Counted from the stretch's first letter, positions 11,505 through 24,187 are shown. The stretch: 64,000 nucleotides of DNA from Turbatrix aceti (GCA_963969345.1 OZ017768.1:3558718-3622717); one strand, 5' to 3'. Notes: a model not told the origin generated them from the sequence alone. Translations and numbers: made by a program.

Positions 11505-14257
11505 ATGCCTTTTGACTACGAAAATGCCCGCAACCGAATGGCCGATTTCATGCGGTCATTCATCGTTCCAGGCGAAGAAGGCGAGAAGACTTTTGTCTAC
11601 GCCGATCAGGTTCGTCAAATCGCGAATCGTCTTCAAAACGCTCTTTACATCAATCTCGATGACCTGGAGGCTTTCGACGAGGACCTCTACAAGGAGCTCC
11701 GGGCGAATACTGCTCGTTTCCACCAGCTGGCCTATGACGTCGTCGACAAACTTGTTGCCGAAAACTTGGGTGATCAACCTGTGAGTTTTTACCTTTTTGG
11801 TGTTATCATTGTTTTTTGAATTTTAGCCCCCAGTTAACGATGCCCTGGATGCGTTTATCTACCAGCGGATCTACCTTGAAGGCCGGCAAAAGGCCGCTGC
11901 TGCCGCGGACGGCGATGGCAACCGCGACGAACTCAAAAACAAGATCCCCGTCCAGCTGACTCGTCGTTACGAAGTCTACTTCCGCGCTCCTCAGTTGGAT
12001 AAGTGCCTGGCCGTCCGGGAAATCCAAGCTGAGCATGTCGGCAGCCTGGTCAGTCTGCGAGGCGTCGTTATCCGTTGTTCGGAGGTCATGCCCCTCGCCA
12101 ATGTCGTCACCTACCTCTGCGATACCTGTGGCTGCGAGGTTTACCAGGTCGTCAATGGCCCGACGTATTCGCCTTCCCTGGCCTGTCCGTCCAAAGACTG
12201 CGCCGACAGCCGTGCCAACGGTCGCCTGCAGCTTCAGCTTCGGGGGTCTTCGTTCCTCAAGTTCCAGGAAATCCGAGTCCAAGAAGTCAGCGACCAAGTT
12301 CCCATCGGAAGCATCCCTCGCTCTGCCACAGTCCGTGTAGTCGGCGAAAATACGCGTCAATGCCAGCCGGGTGACTCTGTCCGTCTTTGCGGCATTCTGA
12401 TGCCCCAGATGAGGACTGGTTTCCGCAACGGCGGTGCTCTGGTCGTCGATACCTTCATCGAGTGCCACGTCATCGAAAATCTCCGTTCCGAGGACGACAA
12501 AGGCGTCGACGCTGAACTCACAGATGAAGAAGTGGAAATTGTGAGTCGTCCTGATATTTACGACCTTCTGGCGTACTCCATTGCTCCTGAAATCTACGGT
12601 CACACGGACGTGAAAAAGTCCCTTCTGCTCGCTTTGGTCGGCGGAGTTGACAAGAACGCCAACGGTATGAAGATCCGTGGAGCCCTTAACGTGCTCCTTG
12701 TCGGTGATCCGGGTGTTGCAAAATCCCAGCTTCTCGGCTACGTCGACCGTCTGGCAGTCCGCAGCCAGTATACGACCGGCAGAGGCTCGTCTGGCGTCGG
12801 CCTGACCGCTGCCGTCGTCAAAGATCCCGTTACCGGCGAAATGACCCTCGAAGGCGGCGCTCTCGTTCTTGCCGATCAGGGAATTTGCTGCATCGACGAG
12901 TTTGACAAGATGCTGGATTCTGACCGCACTGCTATTCATGAAGTTGGTTTTTTCACTTTTTTTTGGGGGCAAAATTGATTTTATCGGGGCGGATTTTATG
13001 AATTACGGTTGATACCGGGGAATCTGGCCTAAAAGATATACGCCGGATCGTAAAGAAGTTTTTTTAATCGTAAATACGTTGTCATGACATCTGACAACCA
13101 CAAAAAAAGAGGTCCCGAGACATTCGGCTACGCGCAAACGCAACGCGATACTCTTACAACGAAAAAACTTGTTATGCGCGCTTTCCCTCGATTACAGGTC
13201 ATGGAACAGCAGACTATTTCCATCTCGAAAGCAGGCATCAATACGTCTCTCAATGCCCGTGTTGCTATCATTGCCGCTGCCAACCCCGCTTTTGGACGGT
13301 ATAACAACAAGAAAACCGTCGAGGAGAATGTCCAGCTTCCGGCGGCCCTTTTGTCGCGCTTTGACTTGCTTTGGCTCATTCAAGACCTGCCCAACCAGGA
13401 GAACGATCATCGCATCGCGAAGCACGTTACCTACGTTCACATGAACGGTCACGAGCCTGCATCGAATTTCAAGCCGCTCTCGATGTCTCTTATGAGGTGG
13501 GTATTTTTTGGTTACGATATACGATCTTTTGTCATAAAACGCTGTCGAAATTAGGGTTTCGCAACATTTTGCAATTTTTGTTGTTTTTATGATTGTTTAT
13601 TTATTTTTTTTTTGTTTTTAGGCGCTACATTGCGATCTGCAAAAAACAGAGTCCCGTGATTCCGCCGTACCTGCAGCGACGTCTCGTTGAAAAATACGTC
13701 GAAATCAGGGAAAACGCGCGCTCGCACATGGACACGTCGGTTTTCACGTCTCCCCGTAACCTTCTCGCTGTCGCTCGCATGGCAACCGCCATTGCCCGAA
13801 TTCACCTGCGCGCTAAGGTCACCGAATGGGACATTGACGAAGCGCTGAGAATTCTCGACGCCTGCAAGTCGTCCATTGAGACCTCCAAGCGCCGCGCGCC
13901 TCGACCGTAAGTTTTTTTTGCCTCTCTTTTGTTTTTTTGCTGCTGGCAGCGTGCGCTGCTTTTCAGTCGATATGCTTTTCTTTTCTTTTCTGCCGTGCCT
14001 CCCTAAACGGCGCGCTGCTCGTGTTTTGTTTTTTTACTCCCTTTTTTTTCAGTATGCAAGATCCCATCGACACTGTTTTCGATTTCATCCGCGACAACGC
14101 AGCTGAAGACGAAGAGGGACGCAAGGCGATTTCCCGTCAACGACTGTATCAACTGTGCGCGCAGAAAGGCGTCGACGACATCGCAATCGACAAATGCGTG
14201 GGAGCGTATGCCGATGTTCTTATGTATGACAACGACACGATCTACTTGGTCATGTAA
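11505..14257 (+). CDS. mcm-7: DNA replication licensing factor MCM7
   Basis: This is a subunit of the MCM2-7 replicative helicase, which loads at origins and unwinds DNA. Five exons (11505-11780, 11827-12942, 13198-13496, 13622-13906, 14053-14257) give 726 residues, the usual MCM7 length. The N-terminal domain has a CxxC...CPSxxC zinc finger (about 190-217). The AAA+ core has Walker A GDPGVAKS (385-392), Walker B in CCIDEFDKM (about 443-451), and the arginine finger SRFD (517-520). A winged-helix tail forms the last exon. The start is supported by a strong 3' splice site 14 bases upstream. An AATAAA follows the stop at 14345, and ran-1 follows so closely that the two probably form an operon. 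Confidence 0.97.
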
Positions 14258-14344
14258 TTACTGACTGCCACCTCTCTTCATACTCACTCTACCAATCTCA
14301 TGTATTTTTGTAACTTTTGTTCTCTGACACTTTTTTGTTGTTCA

Positions 14345-14350
14345 AATAAA
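14345..14350 (+). terminator. Poly(A) signal of mcm-7
   Basis: AATAAA lies 88 bases after the mcm-7 stop and about 110 bases before the ran-1 splice acceptor, which is the spacing of nematode operons. Confidence 0.8.
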
Positions 14351-14407
14351 GTGCCCGTACCCAACGGGCTGGTTTTGGCGTCGTCGGAGCGTTGTTTTTC
14401 GCTGAAA

Positions 14408-14413
14408 TACCTT
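14408..14413 (+). promoter_or_regulatory. Ur-like element (UACCUU)
   Basis: TACCTT fits the UAYYUU consensus of the Ur element, which directs SL2 trans-splicing in C. elegans operons. It lies 47 bases upstream of the first ran-1 exon base, close to the position reported for that element. Confidence 0.65.
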
Positions 14414-14449
14414 TTTTTTCATGTTTTTGAGCATTTTGGATGTTCAATG

Positions 14450-14460
14450 GCTTTTTTCAG
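14450..14460 (+). promoter_or_regulatory. Candidate trans-splice acceptor of ran-1
   Basis: The sequence CTTTTTTCAG ends 15 bases before the ran-1 ATG and has no 5' cis exon. It lies 203 bases after the mcm-7 stop, so an SL2-type leader is expected to join here. Confidence 0.7.
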
Positions 14461-14475
14461 GTATCCTGAGGCAAG

Positions 14476-15210
14476 ATGGCTTCTGGCGACAACGTTCTGA
14501 CCTTCAAGTTGGTTCTTGTCGGCGACGGTGGTACCGGCAAGACTACGTTTGTCAAGCGCCATCTTACCGGTGAATTTGAGAAGAAATACGTCGCTACACT
14601 CGGTGTCGAGGTTCATCCCCTCATCTTCCACACAAACCGCGGTGAAATTCGGTTCAACGTCTGGGACACGGCTGGCCAGGAGAAGTTTGGCGGTCTTCGC
14701 GATGGTTACTACATCCAGGGTATGTTTTTTGAATTTTGTATAATTTTTCAAAAAAAAATTATTTTCACTTTGTTCAATGTTTTATCGTTTCTTCTTTTCT
14801 TTCCAGGCCAATGCGCGATCATCATGTTCGACGTGACCGCCCGTCTCACCTACAAAAACGTGCCAAATTGGCATCGCGATCTTACCCGTGTCTGCGAGAA
14901 CATTCCCATCGTCCTCGTCGGCAACAAGGTCGACGTCAAAGACCGCAAAGTGAAAGCCAAGAGCATCACGTTCCATCGCAAGAAGAACCTCCAGTACTAC
15001 GACATCTCGGCCAAGTCTAACTACAACTTTGAGAAGCCCTTCCTCTATCTCGCCCGCAAACTCCTCGGAGATCCCAACCTCGAGTTTGTCGCTATGCCTG
15101 CCCTCGCTCCTCCCGAAGTCCAGATGGATCCCAACATGGTTGCCGCCTACGAGAAGGAAATCAGCGAAGCAGCCAACGCCGAACTCCCCGACGATGATGA
15201 CGATCTGTGA
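14476..15210 (+). CDS. ran-1: GTPase Ran
   Basis: Ran is the small GTPase that gives direction to nuclear import and export and helps spindle and nuclear-envelope assembly. Two exons (14476-14719, 14807-15210) give 215 residues, the normal Ran length. All nucleotide-binding motifs are present: GDGGTGKT, the switch [23 protein letters not shown] and SAK. The protein ends in the acidic DDDDDL tail that marks Ran rather than Rab or Rho. It starts 218 bases after the mcm-7 stop, behind a poly(A) signal, a Ur-like motif and a bare 3' splice site, so it is probably the second gene of an operon with mcm-7. Confidence 0.97.
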   Translation: MASGDNVLTFKLVLVGDGGTGKTTFVKRHLTGEFEKKYVATLGVEVHPLIFHTNRGEIRFNVWDTAGQEKFGGLRDGYYIQGMFFEFCIIFQKKIIFTLFNVLSFLLFFPGQCAIIMFDVTARLTYKNVPNWHRDLTRVCENIPIVLVGNKVDVKDRKVKAKSITFHRKKNLQYYDISAKSNYNFEKPFLYLARKLLGDPNLEFVAMPALAPPEVQMDPNMVAAYEKEISEAANAELPDDDDDL

Positions 15211-15332
15211 GCGTGAGCATGAGCAGCTGGTGAAGCTGAAGCTGAATGTTGTGTGTTGTGAGCGTGATTATTTCTTCTTTCTTCTCATTATTCTTTATGG
15301 TTTGCTATATGAGCCAATTCTCTTGTTGTCTA

Positions 15333-15338
15333 AATAAA
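15333..15338 (+). terminator. Poly(A) signal of ran-1
   Basis: AATAAA lies 122 bases after the ran-1 stop and probably ends the two-gene transcript. Confidence 0.75.
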
Positions 15339-16433
15339 TGTCTCTCGACGTAAAAGATGGGGGTGGGGTGTCCTGCGCACGTGTGCGGTGCGTGAAAAAG
15401 CAATAAAAACATTTTTTTGGGGGTAGTCATAAAATCGAATTTTTTTTGGCGGGCGCACAATTTTCGATTTTTTCGTTCCCTGGCACCTGTTTTTCTGGCA
15501 ACGGGCCCGTAACTATGGAAAGTTCATTTTTTGCCTCGTCCCTATTGAAAAAAAGGTTTTTATAACAAAATACCGAAAAAAACACGCGAATTGGGTTTTA
15601 TAAAAAAATCGTAATTCCCATTTTTCGCAAAAAAGCCTCAAACCGCGCGAAATTGCCCTAGCCTAAAAATTTCCCCTTCCGCAGTTTTACCATTCCACAG
15701 GTGCTTTTGTCCCGGGATCTTTTCACATCAATGTACTGCCCGCGAGAGCGATACAAGCAAGACAAGCAGGGGAGACTCGTCCAAGCAAGCAGGACGTTCG
15801 CGTCGAGAGTTCCTGCTCGCTTATACTTATTGGTTTGTCCTCTCTCTGTCGTAAAGAAGAAAGAACGAACACCGACGAACTTTCCTTCTTTTTTCCCCCT
15901 GCGTCTGTGAGTGATTTTTTCGGGAGGCCAGGCAGCACATCCAGTGGGAGGATACGGCGGCGGTGGCGGCGGCGTAGTGGACACGGAGGAGCAGCAGCAG
16001 CAGCTGTCTCGGCCTCCTCCTGGCCTACCGCGTGGGCTGGCTGCATCTCCTCACTCCCTGCCTGCCTGCGTACGCAGCGGTCGGTGGTGGTAACGGCGAT
16101 GATGATGATGGTGATGATGTCGTCTCTGAGGCTCGGGCTGCGCAGCCTGAGATTTGCGTGATTTTTCCCCCTTGGCAGTTTGCAGCTTGCGCGCGTCGAC
16201 CAGATTGGCTGGCTGCAAGATCGGACGTCTCTGATGGCTTCGCTACCCTTGTCTGCTGTCATGTGTCTTCGCTGTGCGTTAGGCAACGTTTGCCAATGTG
16301 TGATTTGTTTTTTTTATATAATATAATTTTTTTGAGGGGTCCGGGTGACTGTTGTTTGATGCCTGTTTTTGTTTTTTTTTCATTCGTCTCGTGACCCTGT
16401 TTTTTGTGACTTTCAGCGCTCGCGACGGGCTTC
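15339..16433. other. Intergenic region before the USP gene
   Basis: I see no gene. The first half is A/T-rich with runs of T and A, and the second is GC-rich with GGC and GAT repeats. It must hold the promoter of the deubiquitinase gene at 16434. A 3' splice site (GACTTTCAG, ending 16416) lies 17 bases before that ATG and may take a spliced leader. Confidence 0.6.
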
Positions 16434-19400
16434 ATGGATACGTTCACCACCGAAGATGAAGAAATGAGTGCCACGGTATCTGCCAGCACCACCACAACAA
16501 CTCTGGCTACGATCGTCGATCAGCGGGGATGTCTGTGTCCGACGAAGAGCACGGCTCTGAGCGCGACAGACGTCCGCAAGAAGATCAAAAAGCTCAAGAA
16601 CAAACTCCAATGCGAAGTCTGCAGTCGCGCGGGTTCGGGTTCGAGCCCGGGATCGCCACCGGCACCGGGCGAGTCAGATGGCGTGCTCTGGATCTGTCCG
16701 GCCTCGACCTGCACCGCTCTGCTCTGCTCGCTCCACCAGACTGCCCACGCTTCGGCCCCCCGGTCCGGAGACGCTCACGCCTTCTACTACAACCTCAACG
16801 AGCAGTTTTTATGGTGAGGTTTTTTTGTAGATGTTTTACTTTCCATTTTACGGTACTGGGGACGGTTTTTATGCATCCGCAGGACAATGACCACCTTTTT
16901 TATGAGTTTGTGCCCGCGATGCTCAATTTTATTCCTTGCCATCCGATTGATTTTGGATTTCGACTGATTTTGAGGCATCCAAATTTTTCAAATTTAGCCG
17001 TTTCACGTATTCCTAAAAGTTCAAATTTTTTGCTTTTTGGTATCAAAAAATGCCCATTTTCGAATTCCGTTGTATTTTTTTGCATTTACGCATTTACGAT
17101 CAAAAAAGTCAGTGTATCGTAATTTTTGCTTTTTACGATCAAAAAATCCGATTTTAAAAAATTTGAACTTTTTTTTCTTTTTGTTGCGTTTTTGGGATTT
17201 GAAGTAAATATCACTTTTTTTTACGATCAAAAAAGTTCAGTTTTCAATAATTAATCGTAATTTTTGCATTTTGCGATCAAAAAAGTTCAGTTTTCAAAAA
17301 ATTATCAATTTTATGTTTTTTCCGATCAAAAAACGAAAAAAATTGAACGTTTATGATGTTTTTGTTTTTTACGGTACATGAGACGGTTTTTATGCGAGTT
17401 TGTGCCCCGCGATGCCCAATTGTGTTCGAACTGCTTCGTGCCATCCGTCCTGCGCGATTGAATTTTGATTTGGATTTTTGGCATCAGAATTATGCAAATT
17501 TGTCCATTTCAGGTGTTCCAAGTGCCGCATGATGGTGTTGACGACGGATGAGGCGGGTAATAGCGGCAAGAATCAGCCCAAACAATTCTGTGACCAGGTA
17601 AAGTCTTTTCAAAAGCAGGAGACCGAAAAGTCCACCTCGCCGCTGGCCAAGCAGGCGATGGACATGTCGATCGATCAGTCGTCTACGCTTGTGCCCCCGA
17701 CAGCCGGTTCACCTGAGTATGATTTGTCTCCGGGATCCGCTGATACAGCGATTTCCAAATCACCCGTTCGTCGCTTTCACACGTCTTCGCCCCTCGCAGG
17801 AACGATTCCACACGACAAGGAACACAAAGTCCGTCCGGCCTGTGGACTCTCCAACCTGGGAAATACGTGCTTCTACAATTCGGTGATGCAGTGCATCATG
17901 CACACCCACCTCCTCTACGACTGGCAGGAAAGCGTGACCGAGCGTACCGAACTCCACATCCATGGCGGAGAGATTACGTTCAACGAGAAGTCCTTTACCG
18001 TCGACTCGGCGACCATCAAACTCGGCGACGCATCCCAACCACTGATTCATGCGCTCCAGAAATTTATCGTCGATTTCCGCTGCGGAAAGGGTTGCAATCC
18101 GACGACTCTCTTTTCGCAGATCAGCGTCAAGGCACCACGATTTCGGGGATGGGCCCAACAGGATGCCCATGAGCTTCTGCGCTACCTCCTCGACGGCATC
18201 CGCACCGAAGAAAACAAGCGCTACTCGGACGCCATCCGAGAGCACCTGGGATTCTCGTTGTCGGATGAGAGAAACGTCGAGAAGAGGATGGTCATCAAAG
18301 GTGCGTTTTTTGGGGTTATGCGATTGATTTTTGAGGGTTTTTGGGGGTTTACGATGTGAAAACGATCAAAAAAGTGAGATTTTCAAAGCATATCTTAATT
18401 TTCTTGCTTTTGACGAACACAAAAGTCAGTTTTTAAAAAATTACCGTTTTTTACTATCAAAACATCCCATTTTTTAAATTTCAACGTTTTTTTGCTTATT
18501 GTGCGTTGTTTTCGGAATACGATTGATTTTTGGGGTTTATGATGTGAAAACTGCAATTTTTGCCATTTACGATCCAAAAAGGTCAATTTTTATGATTTTA
18601 TCCTTAATTTTTACTTTTTACGACCATAAAATTCCAGACTTTTCATTCTTTGAAAGTTTTTTGTACTTTTTGAGGCGTTTTTTGGGAATATAATTAATTT
18701 TTGGGGTTTACAATGTAAAAAATTCCACCTTTTTTTACAATAAAAAAATCGCACTTTTCAAAAATTAAAATTGGTTTTTTTTTAATTCTTGGTGCATTTT
18801 TTTTGGGATACGATTGATTTTTAGGTTTAAAATATTCCTGTTGTTTTTTACAATCAAATAATTTCGATTTTCAAAAATTGTTCATATTTTTTTGCTTTTT
18901 ACGATTCGATAATCCGAATTTTAAAAACTCCAACGTTTTTTTTGCTTTTTTTGACGGAAGTTGAAAGTTGTTTTTTTTCTATGGTTTACGTGATTTTTTT
19001 TGCTTCCGGCATCCCCCGTTTATCCGGAGACGCATTTTTCAGCGAATATGCTTGCCGCGGACGAATGCTACGTGGACTCGATCTTCGGAGGCAGTCTGGT
19101 GCAAATCATCCGGTGTTCCAGTTGCCATCACATCTCGAACAGCCTCGAGCCCTTCCTGGACCTCTCGCTCCCGCTCAATGGCGACGAAATCGAAACGTCA
19201 CGGCCACTGCAGCACAACAACCGTTGCGAGGTGACGACGCCCTCCAAGTCGCAGGCTGCCAAGGCGGCGAATGCGAAGAAGGCAAGTTTCATATATATTT
19301 TTTTTCGTGTTCCCTCGTTTTTTGCGTGACATTTGAATGTTTTTTTGTTTGTTTTTAGAAGGCGGCAAACAAGCTGCGAAAGCGCAAAGCTAAGAATGCC

Positions 19401-21559
19401 AAGGTCGTGGAAGTGGATTCTGCGACGATCGTGCTATCTGAAGATGGATCGTCGGCTGCTGCGGCAGTGCCGAATGCCGTGACGAATGGCGATTCCGCAG
19501 AGGCCAGCCGGACCACCACCACCGACAGCATGGAAGTCGATGAATCCGGGGAAGACTCGAATTTCAGCAGCGATGGCAGTTCCAGCTTCGATGAAGATGG
19601 TCAGTTTTTTTTTCATTTTAGTTTTTTTTGGGTGTGCGAGGGGATTTTTTTTCAAATTCAGACAAAAGTGAAAATTCATTGTTCAAAACGGATTCAAAAA
19701 CGAAAATTTTTGTTCATGAACGCTTGTAAACCGCATTTTGTACGATTTGAGGGTTTTTTGCGGAGACGGTGGTCAAGTGGGTCAACGCGGCGTGTTTTTG
19801 GGGTAACGAGGGGGGAACAGAGCAGTCAGTCGACAGCCAGCCTTTCCCCTCCCACAACCTCACTTTTGTTGTCCGGACCGCTGTCCCTCAAACAAAAAAA
19901 AATTGTGTCATGAAATGGACTTTCACTTTCACATTCCCTCGCTGGATTTCGTCGTTCCACCATGTTTTTGAAATCCCTGCCGGATGCGATCGATTTTTTT
20001 CTTTTGTGCAAACATTCACTTCATATTTTTTTGTACTTTTTACAGACACGGGAGCAGCGTCCGAAAACGAAGCAATCAGCGACGACGAGCATTATGAGTC
20101 GCCGTCCGAGATCAATGGCCACTCGTACACGCCGTCCGGACAGCCCAACTACGGCGAAGTGCTCGCGGCCGTGCCCAACAACGGCCGCTACGGCAAGCGT
20201 TCCGTCATCGACGCGCTCCGTCAGTTCACGGCTGAAGAAGCGCTCTTCGACTCGAATGCCTACGAGTGCGAGAACTGCTGCGCGAAGGAAAACAAGCACG
20301 TAAGTCGATAATAATGCGCTTACTCTGTCGATTTGGCCGTGTCAAATTTGACGTGGTTGAACTGGTTGACGCACCCCTGGGTTGGGTTTTGCTTGCCTTT
20401 CTTCTTTTCCGGACTAGACGGACTTTTTTCCTCCTTTGCCCAAATCTCATGCGTAAGAAGCAAAAAAACCGAGTCAGGTGTGGTTGCACACGCAATCGTA
20501 CAATTTTTTGCTCACGGTCGCGGTGGCGGCGATTTGCTTTCCTGTGTGCTTTCGAAGCCAGGAGGAAGGAAAGAATCGGTACGTGCTTGTCCGTCGACAT
20601 GTTTGCACCTTCTCCTTCCAGCCCGAACCGGCTCAGCTCAGGGGAACCCCCCCGGCAAGCGTATATGCACGCATCCACGAAAGTCATGTAAACAGCAGCA
20701 AGCACTGTCCTGTCCCTTGAAGCGCGGCTAGTAACATCAAGCTAGCTAGCTGGCTAATACCCAGCAACCGCGCGCGTGCGACATGCTTTTTAGCTGCCGC
20801 CACTGCTTTTTTTCACTACTTTAGGCTTATATGTAATATAGTTCCCATGAGCGATCCTGCAGCGAAAAGCTCAGTTTTTTTGAATTTCGTTTCAGAAGTT
20901 GCATTAGTTGCTCGTTTTTCCTTTTTTTGCGTCTTTTTTTTCTTTTGGCTTTTTTGGCGGGACTAATGGTTCAATTTTTGCAGAAATCTTCCGGGAAGAA
21001 GAAGCTGGTCGAGGCGACGAAGCGCTACGTCATCTACTCGCCGCCATGCATCCTGACCATCCACCTGAAGCGTTTCGAGCAAATTCACATGCCAACGATG
21101 TCCTTCATGAATCGGGCACGCACGAAAAAGATCCGGGGCTACGTCGCATTCGACTTCGAACTCGACATTGCCCAGTTTTGCAGTCGCTACGGGCAACGCG
21201 TTAACCCGCACCAGAAACAGGTCATCTACTCGCTCTACGGCGTCGTCGTGCACTCCGGCGACCTCGGCGGCGGACACTACGTCGCGTACGTCAAAAGTCG
21301 TCGACGCATGCCCCACCTCGCGCGCTTCATGCAGGCCGCAGCGACCCGGACGGAGCTCATCGCAAAGATGGAAGACCTCCAGCCACGACTCGACGCCGCC
21401 TCGCAATTCGTCGTCGATGTCGATCCCAAGGAAGCAATGCGGAGGCAGGACGAAGACGCTCAGTGGTACTACTGCAGTGACTCGTCGGTGAGAGCCGTGT
21501 CGAGGGACGAAGTCAGCCGCGTCGAGGCTTATATCCTCTTTTACGAACGCGTTCTGTGA
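16434..21559 (+). CDS. usp-16: Ubiquitin-specific protease, USP16/USP45 type
   Basis: This is a cysteine protease that removes ubiquitin; the vertebrate relative USP16 acts on histone H2A. Six exons (16434-16813, 17513-18300, 19043-19281, 19359-19599, 20046-20299, 20984-21559) give 825 residues. A zinc-finger UBP domain spans about 60-131 (CEVC, WICPASTC, H residues, WCSKC). The USP catalytic domain has the Cys box GLSNLGNTCFYN (nucleophile about 246) and the His box GGGHYVAYV (about 732), then WYYCSDSSV and the end LFYERVL. CSSC and CENC pairs would form the fingers zinc ribbon; between them sits a Lys-rich then acidic low-complexity insert. The third intron begins with GC (AAG|GCAAGT). Two introns are full of A/T-rich repeats. 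USP45 is the alternative assignment. Confidence 0.93.
17090..17345 (+). repeat. A/T-rich tandem repeat in USP intron 1
   Basis: Units resembling TTTTTACGATCAAAAAAGT, followed by TCAGTTTTCAAAAAATT, recur about five times with decay in the intron 16814-17512. Confidence 0.75.
18340..18960 (+). repeat. A/T-rich tandem repeat in USP intron 2
   Basis: Loose repeats built from GATTTTTGGGGTTTACGATG, ACGATCAAAAAA and TTTTCAAAAATT fill most of the intron 18301-19042. The parts resemble those of the gene's intron 1, so the two introns may share an origin. Confidence 0.7.
19282..19358 (+). other. GC-AG intron
   Basis: The exon ends in AAG and the intron starts GCAAGT, the usual GC-donor context; it ends GTTTTTAG. 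The join keeps the reading frame. I see no GT donor near it that would do so. Confidence 0.8.
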
Positions 21560-23059
21560 TAATTTTTGACTTTTCTTCGCATATACCAATCCCGATCTGG
21601 GTTTTTTCTTTGTTTGTTTTTTTGTTGTCTTGTGCGGTTGCTAGATTGACGGTTCACCTGTTGGACCTGCCCGATGGATTTCTGTGCCCCTCCCCGGTCT
21701 GTTCTTGGCACTCGGTGGTTGATAGCAATTATTTACGATTCCCGAATGCTGATTCTGATTCTGATTTCCTCCCTTTGAAAATTTGAAAATGTCCGCCCCG
21801 AATGTTCTGTTCCGACTCTACTGACCGAAAATCACTGTTTTATGGATGGATTTACGATAATCCAAAAGTTTACTAATTATTACGCCAAAGACGCTGGAGG
21901 AAAAACCAGGCCTGACCGGCCCACATCGTTGACTGCGATGGCGCGAATTATTGCGTACCTTGCCTTCGGTCAGGGGAAAAAAAAAGATGCCCAAAAGGGC
22001 ATGGGTTGTCTTTTGTGGCAATTAGGGGCTTGGAGAGCTCAAAAAAACACCTAATGGCGAAAATGAAGGCAATTTGCGCCTAATCACGTGCGTCACACGT
22101 TGGATTAGCTTGAAATTAGCCAATTTCCGCCATGTGTGCACTTTTACAAGATTTTTTTATCGTGTTTTACAGATCTTTCACCCCACTCGTCTCCCATTCA
22201 CCGAAAAACACTGACTATGGCCTGTACCATCTGAAACTGCGTCCCACAACGATTTTTCTTTCACTTCAAAGTCCACAGCTCGAATCGAGCTCGAATCTCA
22301 AACAACGGTGGCGACGGCTGTTCAGCCCAATTTTGGGCCGTCTCTCTTTGATCGCTTTTCTGGAACTCGACGTAAAATGAGTGAGTTTTGTTTTACTTTT
22401 TTTGTGTTCATCATCAAAGACGCCTCCGGGCGTTGAATGCGATGAGTCATATTTTACGTTTTCCTCGCTGAACTTTGAAGTTTTGCGTGTTTTTCTTCGT
22501 CGATCAATGTATTTACTGGTGGTGGTCTCAAGCGGTGTTCAAAATCTAGAAAAAATAGTCTGGAAAATGCTATCGGGAAGAGATAGTTAGTTGCTTACCT
22601 GACACAGCGCTTATCTAGAGTCCACAAGGTGTTCCTGATTACTGATTACTCCCCATGATGTTTTGACGCGTGGCACGCACTCTTTTTTGCGTTCATTCGC
22701 TGATATGAGCACTTAGTTAGACAGCAATGCAAAATGGCTCGTCCCTTGGATGTCTCAAAAATATATAATAAAAATCAAGCAAATGTCGGTATCCAAGCGA
22801 ACGTGCTCGCGGTATTCTCTTCTCTTCCTGGATACCCATTGCGGGAGCGGGTGGGAAAAAAACTTGTTTAGCAATGTTTTATCCCCCCCAGTGTAATTTA
22901 ATTTCACATTGGTCTGCGGTGATTTGATTGTGCATCGTATCGAACGACGACTCGACTCCTTAGCGTGCCTTATTGTCACGGGGGAGCTCCAAACGTGATT
23001 TACGTTCGTTCACATGCTTCCTTGCGCTTCCTTGGCCTACGGTTGTTGGCGGTGGTTCG

Positions 23060-23087
23060 ATTAATTAATTAATTAATTAATTAATTA
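23060..23087. repeat. ATTA tetranucleotide microsatellite
   Basis: Seven ATTA units stand in tandem in intergenic DNA. Confidence 0.9.
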
Positions 23088-24095
23088 GGTTTATATATTT
23101 TTTAAATGCATCCGTCGACCTTTAACGATAGGTTGTATAACCATGCGTCCAGGTGAAAGTGGAAGTGGTGGATCCCTCGAGACCGGAATATGCCCCGAGA
23201 CCGGTACCGACACAATATATCAGCATTCCGTGTTTGCACAGACGGTAAAAACAACATGACAAATCGAAGGAGACGCTCTCGTTATCAAACATGTTTTGGG
23301 CAGCGTAGATTTTTTTTGACCTTTTTTATTTTGGTGATAAGATAAATATGCGTGTCTTGATTTTTTACCACCTAGGGCAAAGTCGAAGGTCTCTTTTTTT
23401 GTGCGCCCCCGGTTAAAAGTATGATTTTTGGTATTTTTTGATAGCAATGGCCTCCTAGGCTGTGGCCATCCATCTATCATCACACTTTGCAGTAAAACGG
23501 GTCCTAATTGCAACGCAACGCAAACCACAATTTACTATCGCGCTACAAAATATGTGACCGATCATAAAGTCAGCAGCAATGACGATGACGGGATTTTGTG
23601 TATTGTTATTGTTATCAACGCGCGCGCGTAATACACAAAACACGTGCCGATGTGGGTTGGCCGCCCAATGCGAAATGTGATGTGTTGGACTAGACTACAA
23701 CACACCTGGTACGCGATGTTTAGTCTGCGCTTCCCTTCTGTAATCATCGGTAAATATACTTATATTTAAAACCATGGACAAAATCGTCGCAGGAGTCAGT
23801 TGATTTGGGTTGTGTGCATGCGCGCAAATTTGTTGATTTGATCTGAGTTGAATACGGATGCCATCGCTGATCACTTATCAACTCTTCGTCGAATTCGTCC
23901 GATTTTATTATTTTGTCAATAACAACGGTTTTGGTAATTTCGCGAGCGTTAGGGAGGGATATGTTGATTTTTTGTTGATACAGCTGACCCCACGATTTTT
24001 TTGTTGTTGATAATTTCGTTGTTGTGCAGACCTGGACTGATCTGTTGTGAGTTTTGTATTTTTGAGCATAGAATAAGTTGCACGAATAAATGCTC

Positions 24096-24187
24096 GTCTA
24101 ACTTACACGACAAAAATTCATGTAAAATTTTCAATAAGTCATGAAAGATACATGTAAATTTGTGAATTTTCGTCGTGTAAGTTTGAC
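24096..24187. repeat. Inverted repeat with 25-base arms
   Basis: The left arm (24096-24120, core ACTTACACGACAAAAATTCA) and right arm (24163-24187, core TGAATTTTCGTCGTGTAAGT) pair with two mismatches around a 42-base loop. The transcript would fold into a stable hairpin. It may be the remnant of a small foldback element; no flanking duplication is obvious. Confidence 0.75.

Noticed and set aside
11806..12972. 388-codon open frame on the minus strand
   Set aside because: It is antisense to the large mcm-7 exon and has no recognisable motif; the plus strand carries all MCM7 signatures.
22132..22380. 82-codon frame in the USP-FATP gap
   Set aside because: No recognisable protein pattern and no convincing splice context; treated as chance.
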